Origin: Limisphaera sp049537155
GTDB taxonomy: Bacteria; Verrucomicrobiota; Verrucomicrobiia; Limisphaerales; Limisphaeraceae
Direction: 5' to 3'
Length of the DNA stretch: 64,000 bases
Assembly: GCF_049537155.1 (NCBI RefSeq)
Contig: NZ_JBMVQZ010000006.1
Span: 62,001-126,000 of the forward strand
A program made the position numbers and the translations under genes. This document shows positions 1 through 8,404 of the stretch, one piece after another (the first letter of the stretch is position 1; every line of letters starts with the position of its first letter). A model generated the notes under the pieces. The model was not told the DNA's origin. It did no database searches and was given only the letters and a program-made list of their open reading frames with translations.

Positions 1-240
1 GCACACGCGGTGGAGGTGATCCACCCGCCGGAGGGTCAACAGTCCCTCGTCATTGAAGAACCAGCCTCCCAGTTCGGGGTCGTGAACCGGTGAAACCAAG
101 CCGTACCGGTAGTAGAGGGCGATGCGGCGGCGCGGGATCCGGGTGAGCTGCTCGGCGCGTTCGATGGAATAAAGCAGGTCGGGCTCCGGTTGATAGCACT
201 CCAGGGCCAACGTGGTGGAGGTGAACGACTGCGTGTTCAT
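1..240 (-). CDS. MerR-like / CbpM-type chaperone modulator (partial, cut by window start)
   Basis: Translating down from the ATG at 240 gives 80 residues that run off the left edge. After about 22 residues comes a MerR-type helix-turn-helix: a YSIERAEQL segment, an IPRRRIALYYRYGLVSP recognition region, a GGW turn and a DEGLLTLRRVDHLHRV helix. CbpM proteins share this fold and bind the J-domain of CbpA-type DnaJ. It is the last gene of the locus that holds such a DnaJ at 2699-3709, on the same strand and 84 bases after the rhomboid gene, so CbpM-like inhibition of that DnaJ is the favoured role. A plain MerR transcription factor remains possible because the C-terminal half is missing. Confidence 0.6.
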   Translation of the reverse strand, partial: MNTQSFTSTTLALECYQPEPDLLYSIERAEQLTRIPRRRIALYYRYGLVSPVHDPELGGWFFNDEGLLTLRRVDHLHRVC

Positions 241-324
241 GGTTGATTTCGAAGAATGGGATGGGGCCGGGAACAAGAGGTTGGGCGAACCGTGCCAACC
301 GGCCGGTTGGCGCATCGGATGGCA

Positions 325-1038
325 TCACCAAGGCATGTCCTCGTCCACATAGTTTCGCCGGTAAAAGTGTTTGACCTTCACAATGCTACACAGGAGAGCG
401 CCGAAGACAAACCCGCCGATGTGGGCCCACCAGGCGATGCCCCCGGCCGCCTCAGGGTTGGACAACAAACTGAGCGTGCCGTTGAAGAATTGGAGGATGA
501 ACCACCAGCCCAGGAAGATCACGGCCGGCACCACGAAATAGGGCCCAAGAAAGAACGGTGGGATCATCATTTCCACACGGGCACGTGGGAAGAGGCGGAA
601 GTAGGCGCCCATGACGGCGGCGATGGCGCCGCTGGCGCCGATGGTGGGCACGGGCGAAGTGGCGTTGGTGTAGACATGGAGGAGGGCGGCCGCCACCCCG
701 CCGGCCAGGTAAAACCAGAGGAACCGCAGGTGACCGAGGCGGTCCTCCACGTTGTCGCCGAACACCCACAGGGTCCACATGTTGCCGATCAGGTGGGTCC
801 AGCCGCCGTGGAGGAACATGGAGGTCAAAAAGGGCAGGAGTTGTTCCTGCCAGTCGAAGAGGCGGGCGATTTCCGGGATGGTGTACCGGACCGGGACAAC
901 GCCGTAGAGAAGGAGGAAATCGCCGAGATGGTGCCCGAGGCTGAGCTCCCAGAGGAACGCAACCGCATTGAGGGCGATGAGCAGCCGGGTCACGATCGGA
1001 TAGCGGCGGCTGGGGATGTCGTCTCGGAGGGGGAACAT
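325..1038 (-). CDS. Rhomboid family intramembrane serine protease
   Basis: This 237-residue membrane protein cleaves transmembrane substrates inside the bilayer. Visible rhomboid marks are the HGGWTHLIGN loop (77-86) with its His and Asn, the catalytic GASGA serine at 136, and the catalytic histidine at 206 in AWWAHIGGFVFG. About six hydrophobic segments can be counted, and the length fits the short bacterial six-TM class; there is no extra N-terminal domain. It lies 25 bases after the phospholipase D gene and before the CbpM-like gene, all on one strand, so it is probably co-transcribed. Membrane-protein quality control would suit this stress-gene setting, but that role is inference. Confidence 0.93.
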   Translation of the reverse strand: MFPLRDDIPSRRYPIVTRLLIALNAVAFLWELSLGHHLGDFLLLYGVVPVRYTIPEIARLFDWQEQLLPFLTSMFLHGGWTHLIGNMWTLWVFGDNVEDRLGHLRFLWFYLAGGVAAALLHVYTNATSPVPTIGASGAIAAVMGAYFRLFPRARVEMMIPPFFLGPYFVVPAVIFLGWWFILQFFNGTLSLLSNPEAAGGIAWWAHIGGFVFGALLCSIVKVKHFYRRNYVDEDMPW

Positions 1039-1063
1039 GGACGGCTCCTTTGTGTTTGGTTTT

Positions 1064-2530
1064 TCAGAGGTACGGGGCGAAGAGGCGGGTGACGCCGTCC
1101 CGCAACTTCACGAGCAGCGGCCGGCCGTCCACTTCCGCCTTGGTCAGGGCCCGGGCGCCGGCCCGGGCATGGTCGAACAAGCGGGCCAGGCGGGTTCCGA
1201 GCCCGGAGTCGTAGCACTCCACGTTGAACTCGAAGTTCAGCCGGAGACTGCGGGCGTCCCAGTTGGCCGAGCCGAAGCAGGCCCATTGTTCGTCCACCAG
1301 GAGGAGTTTGCTGTGGTCGAAGGGCGGGGGACGCAGCCAGACGCGGCATCCGTGTTCCAGGACCTGCCAGATGTGGGCCATGCAGGCCCATTGCACAGAG
1401 GGATGATCGGACTTTTCCGGCAGGAGGATCTCGACCGAGACATCGCGCAAGGCTGCGGCGTTCAGCGCGGCCACCAGGGCCGGTTCGGGCAGGAAATAGG
1501 GTGTCCAGAGGCGGATGGAGCGGGTGGCGGCGTGGATGGCCCCGAGGAAGACCCAGCGCAACCGCTCCAGGTGCTCGTCCGGGCCGGCCTCGATCCCGCG
1601 GGCGGGAATGGTCCCGGCGGGTTCCGGGGCGACTTCCCAGGGAGGGCCTTCGAGTCGCTCGCCGGTGGTGAACAGCCAGTCTTCCTGGAACACCGACCAC
1701 AACTGGGCCACCACCGGTCCCTCCAGGCGGAAGTGCAGGTCTCGCTGGGCCTGGTCCGGTCGGTCCGGACACCAGTAGGGTCGGTGGATGTTCAGTCCGC
1801 CGGTGAAACCGATCTGTCCGTCCACGATCAGCAGCTTTCTGTGATTGCGCAGATGCGCCGCGTGGAGACGCGCCGGGACCAGTGGAGGATTGAACACCGC
1901 CACGGGCACGCCGGCGCGGAGGAGAGGTTTGTAGGCCGAACCCATGGCGAAGCGGACGTACACGTCATCGATCAGCACCCGCACTTGTACCCCCCGCCGC
2001 ACCGCGGCCGCGAGGGCTTGGACGAACTCGGTGCCGATGCCGCGGCCGTCGAAGATGTAGCTGGCCAGGGCGATGAAGCGGCGTGCCGAGCGGATGGCCT
2101 CCAGCATGGCCGGGAACGCCTCCTGCCCGTTGACCAGGGGCGTCACCGCATTGCAGGGAGTCAACGGTTGGCCGGTGATACGCTCCACCAGCAGGGCCAA
2201 TCCGCGCAGGCCGTGGGGGACCCCGTATTCGACGGGGTCGGGGCAGGTGCGCGTGGCGGTGGGTGCGGCGGGTGCCTCGCCCAACCGATCCTCGCGCAGG
2301 GCGGCGGCCCGGCGCCGGACCCGGTTGATGCCCAGGAGGTAGTAGAGCACCGGACCGGCTGCCGGGATCAGCCAGATGACGATCACCCACAAGGCTGCGG
2401 AACGGGCGTCACGCTTGAAGATCACGGCGTGACCGGAGGCCCAGAGTGCACCCGCCAGCGCCAGCGCACTGCCTGGAGCGGAGAGCAGTCCCCACGGCGT
2501 GGTTTCCGGCCATGCGAGTCCGATCGTCAT
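1064..2530 (-). CDS. cls: Phospholipase D family protein, cardiolipin synthase type
   Basis: The protein is 488 residues when started at the ATG at 2530; an upstream extension to 2626 is possible but reads as basic low-complexity sequence. It has two N-terminal membrane segments (the second followed by YYLLGINRVRRR) and two phospholipase D catalytic motifs, HRKLLIVDG with a downstream GGLNIH, and HSKLLLVDE with GSANWD. This is the standard layout of bacterial cardiolipin synthase, which joins two phosphatidylglycerol molecules at the inner membrane. It sits between dnaJ (168-base gap) and the rhomboid gene (25-base gap). The family call is firm; the exact phospholipid reaction is assigned by similarity. 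Confidence 0.9.
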   Translation of the reverse strand: MTIGLAWPETTPWGLLSAPGSALALAGALWASGHAVIFKRDARSAALWVIVIWLIPAAGPVLYYLLGINRVRRRAAALREDRLGEAPAAPTATRTCPDPVEYGVPHGLRGLALLVERITGQPLTPCNAVTPLVNGQEAFPAMLEAIRSARRFIALASYIFDGRGIGTEFVQALAAAVRRGVQVRVLIDDVYVRFAMGSAYKPLLRAGVPVAVFNPPLVPARLHAAHLRNHRKLLIVDGQIGFTGGLNIHRPYWCPDRPDQAQRDLHFRLEGPVVAQLWSVFQEDWLFTTGERLEGPPWEVAPEPAGTIPARGIEAGPDEHLERLRWVFLGAIHAATRSIRLWTPYFLPEPALVAALNAAALRDVSVEILLPEKSDHPSVQWACMAHIWQVLEHGCRVWLRPPPFDHSKLLLVDEQWACFGSANWDARSLRLNFEFNVECYDSGLGTRLARLFDHARAGARALTKAEVDGRPLLVKLRDGVTRLFAPYL

Positions 2531-2698
2531 GACAGTCTGTACAAGCGCCGGGCGCGCGGCGCCCGCGGGGTGGCGTCCGCGTCCGGTCTTCTTGCGGCCC
2601 TTGACCGCGGGTGCCGCGTGCGGCAACCAGCGTGCTTCATGAGCGGCAGCCGGGGCACGAGCGATCGCGTGGGATCCCTTTCAGGACGTGCGCGGTTT

Positions 2699-3709
2699 TC
2701 ACCCCGAGGTGCGCGGTTGAAAGCGCGAGATGTCGCGCAACCGTTCCCACAAGCGTCGTTCCTCGGGTGTGAGGCTCGCAGGATCGGGCACCTGGATGTG
2801 GATGACGGCATAAAGATCTCCGCGCTCGCCGGAGCTGCCCTTGGGCAGGCCACGGCCGCGGACGCGCAGTTGACGTCCCGACCCGGAACCCGGCGGCACG
2901 CGAATGGTGACGGAGCCGTCCGGCAGCGGGATGGCCACCTGACAACCGAGCACGGCCTCCCAAGGGGCCAGGGTCAGGTCGTAGTAGAGATCCGCCCCGC
3001 GCACGCGGAAATCGGGGTGGGCCGCCAGGCGGACCCGGAGATAGAGATCGCCCGATGGCCCGCCTGCGCGGCCTTCGCCGCCCTTGCCGGGCACGCGGAT
3101 TCGCTGGCCCTCCTGTACGCCGGGCGGGATGCGCACCTTGAAGGTGTGGGTTTCGGTCTGACCGGTACGCGGATTGACCCGCTGGAGTGTGACGGTCCGG
3201 ACCGACCCGTGGAACACCTCGTCCAAGGTGACCAGTATGTCTCCCTCGATGTCGGCGCCCCGGCGGGAGAACATTCGGTCTGCGAAGCCTTCTCCGGCTG
3301 CGCCGAGTTCCTCTTCCATCCAGGGTTCGAACCCGTGGAAGCGGCCACCGCCGAAATAGCGCTCGAAGAAGTCGCTGAAGCCTGTTCCACCGAAGTGGAA
3401 CTCGAAATGCGAGGTGTCGTCGGGGCTGGTCCAGCGGCGCGCTTCCCAGCCCGGCGGCGCGGTGAAGGGTTCGCCGGCACGGCCGCCGTAAGCCCGGAGG
3501 GCATCGTACCGGCGCCGTTTCTCCGGGTCGCTCAGGACCTCGTAGGCCTCATTGATCTCCTTGAATTTTTCCTCGGCGGCCTTTTTGTCCGTGGCCACGT
3601 CCGGATGGTACTGGCGCGCCAGCTTCCGGAAGGCCTTCTTGATTTCTTCCTCGGAGGCATTTTCCGGCACGCCGAGGATGGCGTAATAGTCCTTGAATTC
3701 GACCGGCAT
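2699..3709 (-). CDS. cbpA: DnaJ family co-chaperone, CbpA type (no zinc finger)
   Basis: A 336-residue type II J-protein that would deliver clients to DnaK and stimulate its ATPase. Residues 7-70 form the J-domain with the HPD motif at 35-37, followed by a Gly/Phe-rich linker (HFGGTGFSDFFERYFGGG). Two beta-sandwich C-terminal substrate domains follow, with no CxxCxGxG zinc repeats, which separates CbpA from DnaJ. The ATG at 3709 is chosen because the J-domain begins immediately after it; the frame stays open for 39 codons upstream without recognisable content. A CbpM-like modulator is encoded three genes downstream, so a CbpA/CbpM pair with phospholipase D and rhomboid genes between them is likely. 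Confidence 0.93.
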   Translation of the reverse strand: MPVEFKDYYAILGVPENASEEEIKKAFRKLARQYHPDVATDKKAAEEKFKEINEAYEVLSDPEKRRRYDALRAYGGRAGEPFTAPPGWEARRWTSPDDTSHFEFHFGGTGFSDFFERYFGGGRFHGFEPWMEEELGAAGEGFADRMFSRRGADIEGDILVTLDEVFHGSVRTVTLQRVNPRTGQTETHTFKVRIPPGVQEGQRIRVPGKGGEGRAGGPSGDLYLRVRLAAHPDFRVRGADLYYDLTLAPWEAVLGCQVAIPLPDGSVTIRVPPGSGSGRQLRVRGRGLPKGSSGERGDLYAVIHIQVPDPASLTPEERRLWERLRDISRFQPRTSG

Positions 3710-3880
3710 GAGTTCAAATGAATGGCTGTGACCGCCGCCCTGGTCCCCGTCGAGCCCGCTGCGCGCTCGGCGGGGAGCGGTCCGGCCTGCGCCCCTCACG
3801 ATGGCGCAAACGGCCGACCGCTGCAATGTTCCGCACTCGGCCTGTCAATGACGGGAGATTCCCGGTTGCGACGCCCGTGT

Positions 3881-4954
3881 TCAGAGGGCGGCCAGTTCGA
3901 GCAGGGCGTCGCGGATTTTGTCCTGGATCTGCTGAATCAAGGCCCGGCCTTGCGGGGCGGTCAAACCGAGGATCATGGCCACCTCGTCGGGTTCGAACCC
4001 CTCGACGAAGTGCAGTTCGAACGCCTCGCGCTCGAGCCGTGGCCAGCGGTTGACCAGCCGGCGCAGTTCGCCCAACAACTCCCGCCGAACCACCCACTGG
4101 TCGGGCGGCACGGCGGAGGGATCGGGCACGAGATCCGCCGTGGTCGCCACCGGCGGCTCGATCTCCCGTTCGATGAGATCGAGCGGCTGATCCGGATCGT
4201 ACCCTTCGGCCAGCAATTGCTCGGGCACCTCGGTTTCCACTTCCAAGGGGACCGTTTCCTTCTGGCGCTTCTGGATTTCTTTTCGTCGCCGATTCAGCTC
4301 CTGCCGGGCCAGGAGGAACAGCCACAAGACCCAGCTGATTCCGGCTGGTTTCCTGCCGGGTTGACGCAGGGCGCGCCGGGCCACTTCGTCCACCACGGCG
4401 CGCGGATCGATCGCTCCGGCGGGCAGGTCACCCGCCCTGATGTCATGCCAGAGCTGACGGCGAACGAAGCGCAGGAGCCGGTCGTGATGCTCGGCCAGAA
4501 GGGCCCGGATGACGTCGCCCAGGTTTTGCGGGCCTTCGCCCTCGGGCTGGGGTTCTGCGGCGAATCCGCTGGCCTTCATCTGATGCAGGGCCGCTCGACG
4601 GGCCTTGCGCCTGTAGAAGGTCTCCCGGCGCAGCTCGGCCTTCAGCGACTCCAGCTCGCGCAGCAGGGTCTTCACCGCCGCATCCAGGGCCTGGATGACG
4701 TCTCTGCAGGTCTTCTCCGCCCGGAGGATGTTCGAAGGGACACGCAGGGTCAGTCCGGCGGTGTATTCCTCCTTCTTGGGGTTTTTCTCCAGGGCGACCA
4801 GCAGATGAACCGTGCCGGGTGGAAACCGACGCAGGTGGCGGGAGAGTTTCTGGATCTTCTGCAGCAGCTTTTTTCGCAACAACTCGTGGCCGTGCAGGTT
4901 TTTCGTGACGAGATTCCAGGGAATCGTGAACGGTTGTTTTGTCTCGGTTTTCAT
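3881..4954 (-). CDS. Ribosome hibernation factor (HPF/RaiA-like) fused to a sigma-70-like domain
   Basis: A 357-residue two-part protein. Residues about 8-115 look like the S30AE/HPF fold: a VTKNLHGHELL start, a beta strand VHLLVALEKN, a second strand YTAGLTLRVPS and a long amphipathic helix with DVIQALDAAVKTLLREL. After a charged linker, residues about 145-235 resemble sigma-70 region 2 (a DPRAVVDEVARRAL segment, then WLFLLARQELNRRRKE). Residues about 290-350 resemble sigma region 4 (RLEREAFELHFVEGFEPDEVA, MILGLTAPQGRALIQQI). HPF proteins inactivate ribosomes in stationary phase; a covalent tie to a sigma-like module would link ribosome state to transcription. The ATG at 4954 begins the HPF homology. 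It lies 29 bases after the site-2 protease gene. Both domain calls rest on motifs read by eye. Confidence 0.72.
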   Translation of the reverse strand: MKTETKQPFTIPWNLVTKNLHGHELLRKKLLQKIQKLSRHLRRFPPGTVHLLVALEKNPKKEEYTAGLTLRVPSNILRAEKTCRDVIQALDAAVKTLLRELESLKAELRRETFYRRKARRAALHQMKASGFAAEPQPEGEGPQNLGDVIRALLAEHHDRLLRFVRRQLWHDIRAGDLPAGAIDPRAVVDEVARRALRQPGRKPAGISWVLWLFLLARQELNRRRKEIQKRQKETVPLEVETEVPEQLLAEGYDPDQPLDLIEREIEPPVATTADLVPDPSAVPPDQWVVRRELLGELRRLVNRWPRLEREAFELHFVEGFEPDEVAMILGLTAPQGRALIQQIQDKIRDALLELAAL

Positions 4955-4983
4955 GGAATGGGGGTTTCTTGGGATGGATGGCC

Positions 4984-6105
4984 TCATGACCCCATGGGGG
5001 CCACGCGCCGCCACGCGGGCCGCGCGCCCGCGGGCCGCAAGGATTGCACCAGCATCAGCTCGCCCACGTTTTCGGGTGTGATCAGCCCGACGAACCTTCC
5101 GGACGCGTCCACGACCGGGAGGGCGGGGCATCCACACTCTTCCATTCTGCGAAACGCCTCCTCGAAGGGCTCGTAGGCGTACACCACGGGCAGGTCGCGC
5201 CGCATGACTTCGACAACCGGCACCTGGGGCCCGTGGCGTTTGAGCGCTGCGATGAGGTCGTCGCGGGTGAGAACTCCCAAGACCCGGCCGTCGGCATCGA
5301 GGACCGGGAATTCGTGCTGGGAGGTGCGGAGCAGGGCCTCGACCGCATCGTCCAGCACGGCATGGGGTGGCAGGGGTACCAGGTGCGTGACCATGGCCTC
5401 GGCCACCGGCAGGCCGGTGCTGATGTCACGGATCTGCGCGGCCGCCGCCTCCTGTTGGGCGCCCAGGAAGACGAAAAAGGCAATGAAGATCAGCATGGGA
5501 TTGGTGAACAGGCCGATGAATCCGAGGACGAACGCCAGTCCTTGTCCCACCGTGGCCGCGATTTGTGTGGCCCGGCTGTAGGGCAGGGCCATGGCCAGGA
5601 GCGCTCGCAACACCCGGCCGCCGTCCATCGGAAAGGCCGGGATCAGGTTGAAGAGCACGAGCATGATGTTGACGGTGGCGAGCTTGGCCAGCAGGGCCGC
5701 CCCCGGCACGTTGAGCCGCTCCAGATGCTCCATGGAGAGGCGCTGGCCCAGCAGGAACACCAGCACGGCGGCGATGATCACGTTCACAAGGGGTCCGGCC
5801 ACTGCCACCACCAGTTCCTGCCAGGGTTTGTCCGGGATCCGCTGGAGTCGGGCCACCCCGCCGATGGGCAGCAGGGTGATGTCCGGCGTGCGGATGCCGA
5901 AGGCCATGGCTGCGAAAGCGTGGCCGAACTCGTGGAGAAGGACACAGCCGAACAACGCCAGCATGAAGACCACGCCCCGCACGGCTGCCCCGGGCCCGCC
6001 GAGATGATAGTAGCTGAATCCGATCCAGGCCAGGAACAGGAGGAAGGTGATGTGCAGCCGGACCTCGATTCCGGCCACGCGAGCGATGCGAAGGGACCAG
6101 CGCAT
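4984..6105 (-). CDS. Site-2 protease (M50 family) with tandem CBS domains
   Basis: A 373-residue intramembrane metalloprotease. The zinc-binding HEFGH is at 58-62 in the second hydrophobic segment, and the third ligand lies in NLIPAFPMDGG (about 153-163). Six or so membrane segments fill the first 230 residues. Two CBS repeats follow (about 240-295 and 300-355), which in this family bind adenine nucleotides and may gate activity by energy state. S2P enzymes often release anti-sigma factors or other membrane-tethered regulators. The next gene, 29 bases downstream, encodes the hibernation-factor/sigma-like fusion, an attractive partner although that protein has no membrane segment. The family call is certain; the substrate is unknown. 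Confidence 0.95.
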   Translation of the reverse strand: MRWSLRIARVAGIEVRLHITFLLFLAWIGFSYYHLGGPGAAVRGVVFMLALFGCVLLHEFGHAFAAMAFGIRTPDITLLPIGGVARLQRIPDKPWQELVVAVAGPLVNVIIAAVLVFLLGQRLSMEHLERLNVPGAALLAKLATVNIMLVLFNLIPAFPMDGGRVLRALLAMALPYSRATQIAATVGQGLAFVLGFIGLFTNPMLIFIAFFVFLGAQQEAAAAQIRDISTGLPVAEAMVTHLVPLPPHAVLDDAVEALLRTSQHEFPVLDADGRVLGVLTRDDLIAALKRHGPQVPVVEVMRRDLPVVYAYEPFEEAFRRMEECGCPALPVVDASGRFVGLITPENVGELMLVQSLRPAGARPAWRRVAPMGS

Positions 6106-6181
6106 GAGAGAAGATCAGTGGGTTGGGGACGCCCGCTCCCGGCGGACAGGGCCCGGTTGATCGGCCCGGCTCCGCATGGCG

Positions 6182-6640
6182 TCAACTGTTCCGGAGTCTC
6201 GGGAAGGACGAGAGCACTTCCCGCTGGCCTGCCTTGGTCAGGTCCCGGGCCAGGTTGGCCTCCACGCGCGTGCGCAACGTGTGGGGCAGTTCATCCAGGA
6301 TCAGGTGGTTGATCTCGGAGGGGGCGGCCAGCCAGAGGGGCATTTCCGGATGGGCGCGCATCAGTCTGGCGATGCGGTTGGCGATGTTTTTGACGATGCG
6401 GCGCTTGGTTTCGAGTTTCAGGTTGTGAGCGTCGGCCATGGGGGCGCCCCAGTGTTTGTTGCCCGGGGCGGCATGGCGTCCGGCCAGATCCGTGACCTTG
6501 TCCACCACACGGTTGGGGTACGTTTCCAGACGGACGTCCTCGAGCCATTCCAACCGCGGGGTCCCGCGCAGCGTGGTTTCCAGCCGCGCCACCTTGAAAT
6601 GGCCCAAGTCCGTCAACACCACCAATCGAGGCATTTTCAT
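6182..6640 (-). CDS. Host-attachment-family protein (PF10116-like)
   Basis: A 152-residue protein starting MKMPRLVVLTDLGHFKVARL, the usual start of this family, with a central KRRIVKNIANRIARL helix, LWLAAPSEINHLIL and a C-terminal RVEANLARDLTK. The name comes from Rhizobium attachment, but members occur in many free-living bacteria, often beside dormancy and stress genes, and the fold recalls the peptide-release-factor/eRF1 middle domain. It is the first gene of the minus-strand stress locus, 76 bases before the site-2 protease. No signal peptide or membrane segment is seen, so it should be cytoplasmic. The molecular function is unknown; the family assignment is from overall pattern. Confidence 0.75.
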   Translation of the reverse strand: MKMPRLVVLTDLGHFKVARLETTLRGTPRLEWLEDVRLETYPNRVVDKVTDLAGRHAAPGNKHWGAPMADAHNLKLETKRRIVKNIANRIARLMRAHPEMPLWLAAPSEINHLILDELPHTLRTRVEANLARDLTKAGQREVLSSFPRLRNS

Positions 6641-6727
6641 ACGTGGGCAGGGTGCGACAACCTCCGGGGGGTTGGCAAGGGCCGCGTGGGCGGCGGTGGC
6701 GGCCGGGGCGGAACGGCCGGCCGGTGT

Positions 6728-8044
6728 TCAGCCGCGCTGTTCGATCGGCACGTAGTGTCGCAGAGTGGGGCCGGTGTAGACCTGCCGGGGCCGGTAAATC
6801 TTGGCCTTCGGCGCGAACAGGATTTCGCGGAAGTTGGCGATCCAGCCCGGCATGCGGCCGATGGCGAAGATGACGGGGAACATCTCCTTGGGCAATCCGA
6901 TGGCGCGCATGATGATCCCGCTGTAGAAGTCCACGTTCGGATAGAGTTTTCGCTCGATGAAGTACGGATCGTTCAGCGCCGCCTCCTCCAGCCGCCGGGC
7001 GATGTCCAGCAGGGGATCGTGCAGTTGGAGGGCCTGGAGGAGGTCGTCGCAGGCCTTTTTGATGATCCTGGCACGTGGATCATAGTTTTTGTAGACGCGG
7101 TGGCCGAAACCCATCAGGCGGCGCCCGCCCTTTTTGCTTTTGACGGCCTCGATCAGCTCCCGGCCGTCCCCGCCGGAAGCGTGGATTTCCTCCAGCATTT
7201 CGATGACGGCCTGGTTTGCCCCGCCGTGCAGGGGGCCCCAGAGGGCGCAGACCCCGGCGGAGGCACTGGCGAACAGGTTGGCCTGACTCGAGGCCACCAT
7301 GCGCACGGTGGAGGTGGAACAGTTCTGCTCATGATCGGCGTGCAGGAGGAAGATGAGGTCGAGGGCCCGCACGACCTCGGGCCGCATCGGATAGTCCTCG
7401 TACACGTCCGAGAACAGCATGTGCAGAAAGTTGGCGGTGTACTTGTACTTGCGCCTGGGATAGATGATGGGCAGGCCGCGGGACTTGCGGTAGGCGAAGG
7501 CGGCGATGGTCCGGACCTGCGAGATGAGTCGGGCCGCGTGCACGTCGAACCGTTCACGGTTGGCCGGCCCCATGAGGCCGGGGTAGAAACAACTGCTGGC
7601 GTTGATCATGGAGGAGAGGATGGCCATGGGATGGGCCGTGGCCGGGAACCCTTCGAAGTGGTGTTTGAGGTCCTCGTGCAGCTCCTGGTTCTCCGTCAGG
7701 AGATCGGAAAACCTCTGGAGTTGCTGGCGGGTGGGCAGTTCGCCGTAGATGAGCAACCAGGCCGTTTCGATGAAGGTGGACTTTTCCGCCAGTTCCTCGA
7801 TGGGATAGCCGCGATAACGCAGGATCCCCTTTTCGCCGTCGATGTACGTGATGGCGCTGGCGCAGGAGCCGGTGTTGGCGTAGCCGTCGTCGAGGGTGAT
7901 GTAGCCGGTCATTTCACGGAGCCGGCTGATATCGATGGCCTTTTCGCCCTCCGATCCGATGACGATGGGCAGTTCATACACCCGGCCCTCCAGTTCCAGT
8001 CGGGCCACCTGTGCGCCTGGTATGGTTTCCGTGCCGTTGGACAT
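6728..8044 (-). CDS. gltA: Citrate synthase
   Basis: A 438-residue type II citrate synthase that condenses oxaloacetate and acetyl-CoA at the entry to the TCA cycle. Visible signatures are HADHEQNCST, GPLHGGANQAVIEML and GFGHRVYKNYDPRA, which carry the catalytic histidines, with the catalytic aspartate expected near the C-terminus (YPNVDFYSG). The N-terminal small domain typical of Gram-negative enzymes is present (IVIGSEGEKAIDISRLR). The ATG at 8044 is chosen because homology starts there; the open frame further upstream is basic and proline-rich. It is read alone, with 360 bases of non-coding DNA in front and 87 bases behind it before the stress locus. Confidence 0.97.
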   Translation of the reverse strand: MSNGTETIPGAQVARLELEGRVYELPIVIGSEGEKAIDISRLREMTGYITLDDGYANTGSCASAITYIDGEKGILRYRGYPIEELAEKSTFIETAWLLIYGELPTRQQLQRFSDLLTENQELHEDLKHHFEGFPATAHPMAILSSMINASSCFYPGLMGPANRERFDVHAARLISQVRTIAAFAYRKSRGLPIIYPRRKYKYTANFLHMLFSDVYEDYPMRPEVVRALDLIFLLHADHEQNCSTSTVRMVASSQANLFASASAGVCALWGPLHGGANQAVIEMLEEIHASGGDGRELIEAVKSKKGGRRLMGFGHRVYKNYDPRARIIKKACDDLLQALQLHDPLLDIARRLEEAALNDPYFIERKLYPNVDFYSGIIMRAIGLPKEMFPVIFAIGRMPGWIANFREILFAPKAKIYRPRQVYTGPTLRHYVPIEQRG

Positions 8045-8404
8045 AAGTATGATTTCGTTTTGGCCGACCTGTCGGGTCCGGCGGTTGCGCGCGGGGGGAC
8101 CGGAACTTGTCACCGGTTTCCCCGGCGGGGCGGCCCCGGCGGGCACTCTCGTTTCGGAACGCTCCCCGGTGCTCCGCTGGCCGCGATGTCGGCGGCGGGT
8201 CGGGGCCGTGGTACAGGTGTTCCCCGTGGGATCCGGCACCGGCCGCGGGCCGCCTGCAACGGGGCCCCAGAGTAGGCCGCGCGGTTGCGATGTCAAACGG
8301 CTGTTGGAGGATACCGGCGGGCGCGGCGGACGGGCGATCGGGGCAGAACCCGGACGAACCGGCGGACGCCGAGGCGGCCGTGCGTGAGGGCGGGCGCGGG
8401 TGGT
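8045..8404. other. Intergenic region upstream of gltA, no gene seen
   Basis: These 360 bases lie between the end of the dihydroorotase gene and the citrate synthase start and must hold the gltA promoter. The sequence is very GC-rich. I see no convincing open reading frame, no clear -35/-10 pair and no strong terminator hairpin after the dihydroorotase stop. Confidence 0.5.

Noticed and set aside
1016..3721. A 901-codon open frame on the plus strand
   Set aside because: It lies opposite the rhomboid, phospholipase D and DnaJ genes, which have clear motifs on the minus strand; high GC makes long antisense frames common.
3710..3880. A CIRCE-like heat-shock element before dnaJ (GAGTGCGGA near TTGACA)
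   Set aside because: Only one half-site resembles the consensus and the inverted partner is missing.
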